Shown here: positions 1 through 5,190 of the stretch, piece after piece
How the letters are laid out: every line of letters begins with the position of its first letter
How positions within the stretch are numbered: position 1 is the stretch's first letter
Assembly: GCA_035528715.1 (NCBI GenBank)
Contig: DATKYB010000004.1
Span: 1-5,709, forward strand
From: Nitrospinota bacterium
GTDB taxonomy: Bacteria; JADFOP01; DATKYB01
Direction: 5' to 3'
DNA length: 5,709 nt
Made by a program: the position numbers and the translations under genes
Notes under the pieces: model-generated
What the model saw: only the letters and a program-made list of their open reading frames with translations
The model's database searches: none
Told to the model about the DNA's origin: nothing

Positions 1-274
1 CATCAGGAGAGATGACCTTTGCACCTTTTCTGAGAACAATGGAAGCAAGGCCCAGGTCATAAGTTACAATGATGTCTTCCTTTTCAGAAGAATTGATGAT
101 AGCTATATCAGCTTCTTGAGGCAAAGAGTCAACAAATCTGATGGATATCCCTTCTTCTCCATCAAGATTTTGAGAAATGCTGGAAATTATTAAGACTTTT
201 ATTCTATTTTCTTTGGCAATCTTTATAGCAATCTCTCTTACTGGGCAGGAATCAGCATCTATAATTAATTTCAT
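1..274 (-). CDS. YaiI/YqxD family (DUF188, UPF0178) protein, N-terminal part
   Basis: The reading frame is open from an ATG at 274 to the left edge, giving the first 91 residues; the rest lies outside the window. I recognise the family from two blocks. The N-terminal block is MKLIIDADSCPVREI, matching the usual (V/I)DADACPV opening. The later block is DIIVTYDLGLASIVLRKGAKVISP (written here as two halves: DIIVTYDLGLAS, residues 67-78, then IVLRKGAKVISP, residues 79-90). The family is usually about 150 residues, so roughly 60 residues are missing. Asp6, Asp8 and Asp73 are the conserved acidic positions visible; the family is generally regarded as having a PIN-like nuclease fold, but its function is unproven. 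A GAGAAGG ribosome binding site ends five bases before the ATG, which fixes the start. The gene is divergent from the signalling cluster. A TTGACT -35-like box on the minus strand at 336-331 could belong to it, but the matching -10 (AAGAAT, 313-308) is poor. Confidence 0.88.
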   Translation of the reverse strand, partial: MKLIIDADSCPVREIAIKIAKENRIKVLIISSISQNLDGEEGISIRFVDSLPQEADIAIINSSEKEDIIVTYDLGLASIVLRKGAKVISPD

Positions 275-382
275 GTTGACCTTCTCAATTGTTGAATAAC
301 TTATTTTATTCTTCTATTTCAAGGATTGAAAGTCAAAAATAGGACTAAAGAACTACCTGATTTAAGCCGATAATTATTAAAA

Positions 383-402
383 ATATATATATATATATAT
401 AT
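383..402. repeat. (AT)10 dinucleotide tract in divergent spacer
   Basis: Ten uninterrupted AT dinucleotides lie in the 208-bp spacer (275-482) between the divergent DUF188 gene and the 64-aa ORF. The tract is self-complementary and is flanked by an inverted pair, TTATT at 374-378 and AATAA at 405-409, so it could melt or extrude easily. The rest of the spacer is AT-rich. It contains scattered -10-like hexamers (for example TATAAA at 424-429 and TAATAA at 435-440), but none has a good -35 at proper spacing, so I do not call a promoter for the plus-strand cluster although one must lie here. Confidence 0.9.
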
Positions 403-482
403 TCAATAAATACCTGTTAATTTTATAAAAAGCTTAATAAGGGTGTAATACGTTCATTAAAAGTAAAGGAGGATATAACGAT

Positions 483-677
483 ATGAATCAAGCAACTGAT
501 TCAGAGGCAATAAATAAAGAGATGGAAAAGATAGATAAAGAATTAGAAAAGAAATTTTCAAAGGTAAAGGATATTGAAATCATGCAGAAGCTTTTAGAGA
601 TGATTAAGGAATATCGGTTTTCTAAAGTTTCAAATAGTGAAAATAATGAGGAGACACAAGAAAATGTCAGACGTTGA
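483..677 (+). CDS. small charged coiled-coil-like protein, unknown function
   Basis: This gene encodes 64 residues and I do not recognise a family. The start is supported by a strong AAAGGAGG site at 465-472, ten bases before the ATG. The protein is hydrophilic, with no signal peptide, membrane segment or cysteine. Residues 10-45 look helical and amphipathic, with Ile/Met/Leu spaced among Lys and Glu (around IDKELEKKF and IMQKLLEMIKEY). The C-terminal third is Asn/Glu/Ser-rich and probably disordered. Its last 14 nt overlap the start of the HDOD gene, and the ribosome binding site of that gene lies inside its 3' end, so the two are likely co-translated. It is the first gene of the four-gene signalling cluster, and a role as a small partner or adaptor of the HDOD protein or kinase is an inference from position only. 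Its strong ribosome binding site and tight junction argue that it is a real gene and not a chance ORF. Confidence 0.7.
   Translation: MNQATDSEAINKEMEKIDKELEKKFSKVKDIEIMQKLLEMIKEYRFSKVSNSENNEETQENVRR
649..653 (+). promoter_or_regulatory. ribosome binding site deciding the HDOD start
   Basis: AGGAG lies ten bases before the ATG at 664 and inside the 3' end of the upstream small gene. The frame is also open from a GTG at 637 and an ATG at 646, but the AGGAG would then lie inside the coding sequence. This favours 664 (protein beginning MSDVDF). Confidence 0.65.
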
Positions 678-1533
678 TTTTAATGAGAAGCTCAAAAGAA
701 TATTATCCAGTATAACGGATCTTTCTACCCTTCCTGGTATAGCAGACAACCTAACCCAACTCATTGAAAATCCTAAGACATCAGCAGTTACAGTCGGTGA
801 TTCAATCCGAATGGATCCAGCCCTGACATCAAAAGTCTTAAAATTGGTTAATTCTGCTTTTTATGGGTTTCCAAGAAAGATAAATACCCTGAGTCAGGCT
901 GTAGTTATCCTTGGATTTAATAATATAAAGAATATTATCTTAACCGCTTCTATTTTTAATATCTTTTCAGATGGAAAGGCATGTCTATCTTTTAATGTTG
1001 AGAAATTTTGGGAACATTCTATGGGGTGTGGTGTTGTTTCAAAGGTAATGACAAAAAGATTAGGAATAAAAAAATATGAAGAGGCCTTTATTGGAGGATT
1101 GCTCCATGATATTGGAAGGCTACTTTTATTTCAATATCTTAGAGATGAATTTGGGGAAATTATAAAACGGGTTGGAGAAAAGGATATCCTCATTTCAGAA
1201 GCAGAAAGAGAAGTATTAGGCATTGATCATTCTTTTATAGGAAAAAAGCTTGGAGAACACTGGAATCTCCCCCCTGTTTTAGAAGAAGTTATTGAATTTC
1301 ACCATGATCCTAAATCGGCATTAGACAATTCAAGAATGGCATCCGTCGTTCATCTCGCAGATATCATCACTCGAGCTCTTGGTCTAGGTTCTGGAGGTGA
1401 TGAAAAGATTCCTGTTATTGATGAGACAGCCATGGAATTGTTGGATATTGATCTCTCCTTTATTGAGAAGCTTCTCCCTGAGGTCGATGAAGAGATGGAT
1501 AAAGCAAGAGAACTTTTATCCCTTATTGATTAA
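664..1533 (+). CDS. HDOD domain signalling protein with retained HD metal-ligand residues
   Basis: The protein has 289 residues from the preferred ATG. An HDOD domain (PF08668 type) covers about residues 12-215: it opens with the typical LSTLPGIADNLTQLI segment, continues through DPALTSKVLKLVNSAFYG and the LSQAVVILGF turn, and reaches GGLLHDIGRLLL. HDOD proteins are regulatory scaffolds related to HD phosphohydrolases and are found in bacterial signalling; many have lost the catalytic residues. Here His118 (FWEHS), His148-Asp149 (LLHDIG), His189 (IDHSFIG), His213-His214 (EFHHDP) and Asp233 (VHLADI) are all present, so metal binding is possible. No GYP motif is seen, so it is not a classical HD-GYP phosphodiesterase. 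It is cytosolic, with no membrane segment. Residues 250-289 form an acidic helical tail. It overlaps the upstream small gene by 14 nt, and its TAA is followed three bases later by the kinase ATG in the same frame. It is a likely output or partner of the kinase/regulator pair (inference). Confidence 0.9.
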   Translation: MSDVDFNEKLKRILSSITDLSTLPGIADNLTQLIENPKTSAVTVGDSIRMDPALTSKVLKLVNSAFYGFPRKINTLSQAVVILGFNNIKNIILTASIFNIFSDGKACLSFNVEKFWEHSMGCGVVSKVMTKRLGIKKYEEAFIGGLLHDIGRLLLFQYLRDEFGEIIKRVGEKDILISEAEREVLGIDHSFIGKKLGEHWNLPPVLEEVIEFHHDPKSALDNSRMASVVHLADIITRALGLGSGGDEKIPVIDETAMELLDIDLSFIEKLLPEVDEEMDKARELLSLID

Positions 1534-1536
1534 GAT

Positions 1537-3282
1537 ATGAGTGATATAAGAGATACTAAATTAGAAGAGCAGAATACTACCGATCAAACCGAAGCAGAAT
1601 ATCAAGAGCTGGAGAACAATATAGACTCCCAGAAAAATACCATTGGAGATCTGAGATTAAGAAACGATATCGCTTCCCTTAAAGATACAATTAAATGTTT
1701 GAATAATGAAATTGAACAACTCACACTGCTTCACGACACAACGAAAAAGGTCTTATTTATTCATGATATAGATAAGATTATCAAAAATTTTTTAGATCTG
1801 GTCTATGAAATCACCAATTATAAAGCCTGTATCCTTTATTTCTATAAGAAAAAGAAAAATTCTTATTATATAAAAGAAGTGAGAGGTATAAAGAAAAAAG
1901 AGGCAGAGAGTCGATTTGTCCTTGATAAAAACCTTACAGATTGGATTATGAAAGAGGAGAGATGGACAGTCTTGCCATTTTTCGAACAGGGACTTTCGAA
2001 TAAGGAAGGTAATGGAATGATGAGCATACTTCCTATGGTACATCAAGGAGACAACATTGGTTTTTTATCTATTATTACTGATAAAGACACGAATGTTTAC
2101 TCTCAGGAAAATATAAGAAGAGTGAATTTTGTATCAAGCCAAGTAACTACAGCGTTAATAAATGAAAAATTGTATAAGAGATTAACAGAGACCAAAAGCT
2201 ATCTTTACAATATATTGGAAAGCATAAATCATGGAATTTTTACTATTAACAGGGAGGGGACTCTTAACCAGATCAATAGAAATGCCACGGCCTTGTTTGG
2301 TTTGTCTGATCCAGATATCATAGGGAAAAATTACAAAGATATATTTTCCATTGATATGGTGAGAAACATAGACAGGATTAGAGCACAGATAATGAAAGAT
2401 GGTTTTGTTATGAATTACCAGCTCGACTATATATTAAACGAAGAGATTATGATGCCCGTGGGGATAAACGCATCCTTCCTAACAGGGCAGGATGGCACCC
2501 TTGGTGACATCATCTTTGTTTGCAGCCACATGGCGGCAACAAAGGAACTCGAGCGCTTAAGAGAGATAGACGAATTGAAAGATGAATTTGTATCTTGCGT
2601 ATCCCATGACTTTAGATCTCCTCTTGCAGCAATGAAGGCAAATGTAGACGCACTTCTAAATCATGTATGTCTTGATGACAAAGATATGGTTAGAGAATTT
2701 CTCGAGATTATTGATAATGAGATTGACAGACTTACAGACCTTCTTAGTGATCTTTTAGATCTATCCAGGATCGAGTCTGGGAAATCTAAATTGGAGCTAG
2801 ACACTGTTGATCCGGTTAGCATCATCAAGAGGGCTATACGAAATTTTGAGAATCAAGACACTAAATGCAAGATAGAATTCAACATATTGACGGACATCTC
2901 TAAACTTCTTTGCGATGAGGATAAAATGATGCAGGTACTTCTCAATCTGATAGATAATGCCATAAAGTATTCTCCGGATGGTGGAAAAGTAGAGGTTAAT
3001 GTTAAGTCTGATCATAAGTGGACGATTATAGATATAGAGGACCATGGTATAGGGATTGATCCGAGAGATATACCCTATTTATTTGATAAGTTTTACAGAG
3101 CGAATTTTTCTGATACTCGGGGAATAGGTGGAACAGGATTGGGTTTGTCAATCGTAAAACAAATTGTAGAAAAACATAGAGGCACAATTGAAGTAGAAAG
3201 TGTTCCCAATAAAGGGACGAAATTTACGCTAAAATTTCCATCAAAAAAAGAAAAGAAAAAGGAGGTGATGACTAATGAGTAA
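1537..3282 (+). CDS. soluble sensor histidine kinase (coiled coil-GAF-PAS-HisKA-HATPase_c)
   Basis: The protein has 581 residues and no membrane segment, so it senses in the cytosol. Domain order: an acidic, probably coiled-coil N-terminus (about 1-70), a GAF-like domain (about 75-205), a PAS domain (about 218-332), a linker helix, HisKA (about 345-412) and HATPase_c (about 455-570). The H box is SHDFRSPL with phospho-acceptor His357. The N box is NLIDNAIKYS (Asn470, Asn474), the G1 box is DHGIGI (Asp502), the F box is around LFDKFY and the G2 box is GGTGLGLSIV, so it should be catalytically competent. The residue after His is Asp instead of the commoner Glu, and the position four after His is Ser. 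No ligand can be read from the GAF or PAS sequence. No ribosome binding site is visible before the ATG, which lies three bases after the HDOD stop in the same frame, so it probably depends on translational coupling. Its last 8 nt overlap the response regulator gene, its probable cognate partner. Confidence 0.95.
   Translation: MSDIRDTKLEEQNTTDQTEAEYQELENNIDSQKNTIGDLRLRNDIASLKDTIKCLNNEIEQLTLLHDTTKKVLFIHDIDKIIKNFLDLVYEITNYKACILYFYKKKKNSYYIKEVRGIKKKEAESRFVLDKNLTDWIMKEERWTVLPFFEQGLSNKEGNGMMSILPMVHQGDNIGFLSIITDKDTNVYSQENIRRVNFVSSQVTTALINEKLYKRLTETKSYLYNILESINHGIFTINREGTLNQINRNATALFGLSDPDIIGKNYKDIFSIDMVRNIDRIRAQIMKDGFVMNYQLDYILNEEIMMPVGINASFLTGQDGTLGDIIFVCSHMAATKELERLREIDELKDEFVSCVSHDFRSPLAAMKANVDALLNHVCLDDKDMVREFLEIIDNEIDRLTDLLSDLLDLSRIESGKSKLELDTVDPVSIIKRAIRNFENQDTKCKIEFNILTDISKLLCDEDKMMQVLLNLIDNAIKYSPDGGKVEVNVKSDHKWTIIDIEDHGIGIDPRDIPYLFDKFYRANFSDTRGIGGTGLGLSIVKQIVEKHRGTIEVESVPNKGTKFTLKFPSKKEKKKEVMTNE
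3258..3269 (+). promoter_or_regulatory. near-ideal ribosome binding site for the response regulator
   Basis: AAAGGAGGTGAT is a 12-base complement of the canonical bacterial 16S rRNA 3' end and ends five bases before the ATG at 3275. It lies wholly inside the kinase gene, where it encodes part of its KKKEVM tail. It implies strong, possibly partly independent, translation of the regulator relative to the kinase, whose own start has no visible site. Confidence 0.85.
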
Positions 3283-3883
3283 AAAGAAGATATTGATTGT
3301 GGATGATATGGTACAGTTAACCAAAGCAGTCTCTTTCAGCCTGAAAGCAGAAGGCTACGATGTGATCATGGCTTATAATGGAAAAGAGGCTTTGGAAAGA
3401 ATTAAAGAGGAGAAGCCTGACCTAATCGTATTAGACATTTTGATGCCTGAGATGAATGGCTATGAGGTCTGCCAAGCATTGAAAAAGGATGAGGAGACGA
3501 AATCGATTCCCATTATCCTCTTTACTTCTAAGGCTCAGAAAAATGATGTTATCGATGGCATAAAAGTTGGAGCTGATGATTATATAGTAAAACCTTACAA
3601 GTTTCAGATACTTCATGAGAAGATTCAAAGATTTATAGGCCCGGGTATTAAGGGAAAGAAGCAAACCAAGGAAGGCGTTAAAGAAGAAGAAAAACAAGAA
3701 AGTAAAGAAGCCACTCAAGAAGAGAGCAAAGAAGGCGCTAAAGAAGATAGCAGACAAGAAGTTAAAGAAGCCGAAAAAGAGGAGAGCAAGGAAGGTAAGG
3801 ATGACAGTCCAGTAGAGGAAGAGAAAGGACAGACTAATACCTCAAAAGAGGAGAAAAAAGAAGAAGTAAAAAGCAGTGCTTAG
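3275..3883 (+). CDS. single-domain response regulator (CheY-like receiver) with repetitive Lys/Glu-rich tail
   Basis: The protein has 202 residues. Residues 3-122 form a complete receiver domain: the acidic pair Asp10-Asp11 (IVDDM), phospho-acceptor Asp54 (LDILMPEMNG), Thr84 (LFTSKA), Tyr103 and Lys106 (DDYIVKP). There is no DNA-binding, cyclase or other recognised output domain. Residues 123-202 form a tail in which well over half the residues are Lys, Glu or Asp; from residue 131 onward there is no Leu, Ile, Met or aromatic residue, so it is almost certainly disordered. The tail contains a 20-residue tandem repeat. The gene overlaps the kinase gene by 8 nt, has a very strong ribosome binding site inside it, and is the last gene of the cluster. 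Phosphorylation by the adjacent kinase is inferred from context. Signalling is probably through protein contact, with the HDOD protein an obvious candidate. Its TAG overlaps the stop codon of the convergent minus-strand gene. Confidence 0.94.
   Translation: MSKKKILIVDDMVQLTKAVSFSLKAEGYDVIMAYNGKEALERIKEEKPDLIVLDILMPEMNGYEVCQALKKDEETKSIPIILFTSKAQKNDVIDGIKVGADDYIVKPYKFQILHEKIQRFIGPGIKGKKQTKEGVKEEEKQESKEATQEESKEGAKEDSRQEVKEAEKEESKEGKDDSPVEEEKGQTNTSKEEKKEEVKSSA
3665..3784 (+). repeat. 60-bp in-frame tandem duplication in the response regulator tail
   Basis: Two adjacent 60-bp units (3665-3724 and 3725-3784) encode 20-residue copies. The first begins TKEGVKEEEK and the second SKEGAKEDSR, followed by QESKEATQEE and QEVKEAEKEE respectively. 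By my hand count they match at 45 of 60 bases. A third, broken copy starts at 3785 (SKEGK). The whole stretch is strongly purine-rich on the plus strand. Confidence 0.8.
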
Positions 3884-4137
3884 TCTACAACCTTATATAC
3901 TTCGTCATTCGGTCTTACCCTCTGGCTCACTTTAATGCCAACCAAATCTCCAGCTTTAACCTCTTGGACAGGGTTGTGTTCAATCTGCATTGATGAAATA
4001 GACTCTTCAAGATCAGTCGTATGACCTTTGATATGAATCTTATCACCAATTGTTAGAGAACCATCAGTCAGCTCTATTGCAGCGACCTCCGGTTTTGCAA
4101 AATACTGCTTTACAACACCTACCTTTTCTTCCTGCAT
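3880..4137 (-). CDS. stand-alone EF-Tu domain-2-like (translation elongation factor-like) protein
   Basis: The protein has 85 residues and forms essentially one beta-barrel domain. I recognise it as the small 'translation elongation factor-like' family from the pattern VGVVKQYF, then AAIELTDGSLTIGDKIHIKG, then SMQIEHNPVQEVKAGDLVG, ending in DEVYKV. This is the barrel found as domain 2 of translational GTPases, and a related module occurs at the C-terminus of U32-family peptidases. There is no GTP-binding domain, so it is not itself an elongation factor, and its role is unknown. The start is fixed by AAGGAGG five bases before the ATG. It lies 20 bp downstream of the TIM-barrel gene on the same strand, with which it is probably co-transcribed. 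Its TAA shares bases with the TAG of the convergent response regulator gene, so no room exists for a terminator between them. Confidence 0.85.
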   Translation of the reverse strand: MQEEKVGVVKQYFAKPEVAAIELTDGSLTIGDKIHIKGHTTDLEESISSMQIEHNPVQEVKAGDLVGIKVSQRVRPNDEVYKVVD

Positions 4138-4157
4138 CTTGCCCTCCTTATAAAAAA

Positions 4158-5069
4158 TTAATGGATTCCACTGGAATATAGATAATTCACCCCTTCTTTT
4201 AATTCTTCTAACCTGACCTTGGAGTGAGCCTCAATTATCTTGATTGTCTCTGGTGTTATATAATCTTTTATAGAAGAAAAGTCTATATTATCATTAGGAG
4301 CATAATGGTCATTATATCCAGAGGCACCATGAAGATGAATTCCTATCATCTCTTTTGAATAGCTTCCAAGGAGCCTGTTTTTTTCTTCAAAACCCAAAAT
4401 TTCTTGAGTTTGAGCATGACCCACATCGTGCCAATATTTAACCATGCCACCCTTGAATTCTTTTAGAATGACCCCTATTTCTTCAAAATTCGGGATTTCA
4501 TCAGGGAAGTACCTATTTTCTATTCCTATATAGACATTGAGTCGTTCTGCTTCTTTATGAAGTTTCTCGAGGCAGAATAGAACATTGTCTAAGGGTTTCT
4601 GTCTCTTATCTTCTCTTTCTTTTTTTATCTTTTCAATAAGATTCTTTCCCTCTGATTTATGAATCTTTTTTGAATCATAAAGTTCAAATAACTTCTTTAC
4701 ATCTGTCTTAATAGGGACTTTTCCAAGATGAAGTATCACTGCTCTCACTTCTAAATCATGGGCAATCTGTAGGGTTTTTTTTGTATATTCTATCCCCTTT
4801 TTTCTTTCATCCTCATCTTCTGAGGAGAATCTAAAAGCATCACCGCTTCCCTGATTTACGGGAAGTATGTCAGGTACAGGGAAAAAGTTGTGGATGCTTA
4901 AGACCTTAAAAACACTCTTTTTTAAGGCCGGTTTCATTTCTTGATACATCTCTTGGGAGATCCGATACTCTAATTCGAGACCATAGAGACCCGTCTTTGA
5001 AAGCTCATCCAATAGTCTGTTAGCATCCTTTATTTTATCAGATTTCCACGCTGTAGATATTCCTAACAT
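4158..5069 (-). CDS. TIM-barrel protein, sugar phosphate isomerase/epimerase (AP endonuclease 2-like) superfamily
   Basis: The protein has 303 residues. The opening MLGISTAWKS is the usual first beta strand of xylose isomerase-like TIM barrels (PF01261), which supports this start although no ribosome binding site is seen upstream. Candidate metal and active-site residues follow the superfamily order: His60 (SIHNF), His114 (ILHLG), Glu184 (GIENR), Asp215 and His218 (WHDVGHA), His245 and His247 (IHLHG), Asp254/His255 and Glu280 (IIEAH). This is a near-complete set of the kind used by endonuclease IV and sugar isomerases. Which reaction it performs cannot be told: the superfamily includes isomerases, epimerases, dehydratases and endonuclease IV. 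The length resembles a typical member, and a Lys-rich stretch at about 134-158 lengthens the middle of the barrel. It is probably cytosolic, with no signal peptide. It precedes the EF-Tu domain-2-like gene by 20 bp and is divergent from tgt. Confidence 0.88.
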   Translation of the reverse strand: MLGISTAWKSDKIKDANRLLDELSKTGLYGLELEYRISQEMYQEMKPALKKSVFKVLSIHNFFPVPDILPVNQGSGDAFRFSSEDEDERKKGIEYTKKTLQIAHDLEVRAVILHLGKVPIKTDVKKLFELYDSKKIHKSEGKNLIEKIKKEREDKRQKPLDNVLFCLEKLHKEAERLNVYIGIENRYFPDEIPNFEEIGVILKEFKGGMVKYWHDVGHAQTQEILGFEEKNRLLGSYSKEMIGIHLHGASGYNDHYAPNDNIDFSSIKDYITPETIKIIEAHSKVRLEELKEGVNYLYSSGIH

Positions 5070-5105
5070 AAAACAGAATTATTCAAAAGTATTGAATTTT
5101 AATGT

Positions 5106-5134
5106 ATAATATCATAAATGAATTTTTTAGTAAA
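5106..5134 (-). promoter_or_regulatory. possible sigma-70-type promoter for the TIM-barrel/EF-like unit
   Basis: Reading the minus strand, TTTACT (5134-5129; four of six consensus bases) is followed after exactly 17 bases by TATTAT (5111-5106; five of six). Transcription would start near 5098, leaving a leader of about 29 bases before the ATG at 5069. The region is very AT-rich, so chance matches are common. In the same spacer TATAAA at 5170-5175 could serve tgt on the plus strand but lacks a convincing -35. Confidence 0.35.
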
Positions 5135-5190
5135 TATCATTGATCCTTTTTTTCTCGAATGAAACGATTTATAAAAGTTAATATGATAAA

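Noticed and set aside
324-351. TTGAAA with TAAAGA as a plus-strand promoter for the signalling cluster
   Set aside because: The spacing is only 14 bases and the -10 match is poor; other hexamer pairs in 275-482 are no better.
637-663. Upstream starts (GTG 637, ATG 646) for the HDOD gene
   Set aside because: They would place the AGGAG site inside the gene and add a short basic extension not expected for HDOD proteins; ATG 664 has that site at a usable distance.
1792-2046. Minus-strand ORF of 84 residues inside the kinase gene
   Set aside because: It lies wholly within the GAF-encoding part of a well-supported gene, has no recognisable domain, and is typical of chance open frames in AT-rich DNA.
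2797-3045. Minus-strand ORF of 82 residues inside the kinase gene
   Set aside because: It is antisense to the HisKA/HATPase region, with no family resemblance and no context of its own.
3243-3273. Slippery A AAA AAA run near the kinase end, as a possible programmed frameshift fusing kinase to regulator
   Set aside because: A -1 shift ends at a TAA at 3271-3275 (codon 3273-3275), and the regulator frame has a TGA at 3269-3271 just before its ATG, so no frameshift here makes a fusion.
3431-3757. Minus-strand ORF of 108 residues, Phe/Leu-rich, opposite the response regulator
   Set aside because: It is the mirror of the Lys/Glu-rich coding strand: its Phe-rich run is just the complement of AAR/GAR codons. 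The plus-strand receiver has every conserved residue.
3868-3881. Small hairpin (AAGC-AGT-GCTT) followed on the minus strand by T residues, as a terminator for the EF-like gene
   Set aside because: The stem is only four base pairs with two G-C pairs and a three-base loop, too weak to call an intrinsic terminator.
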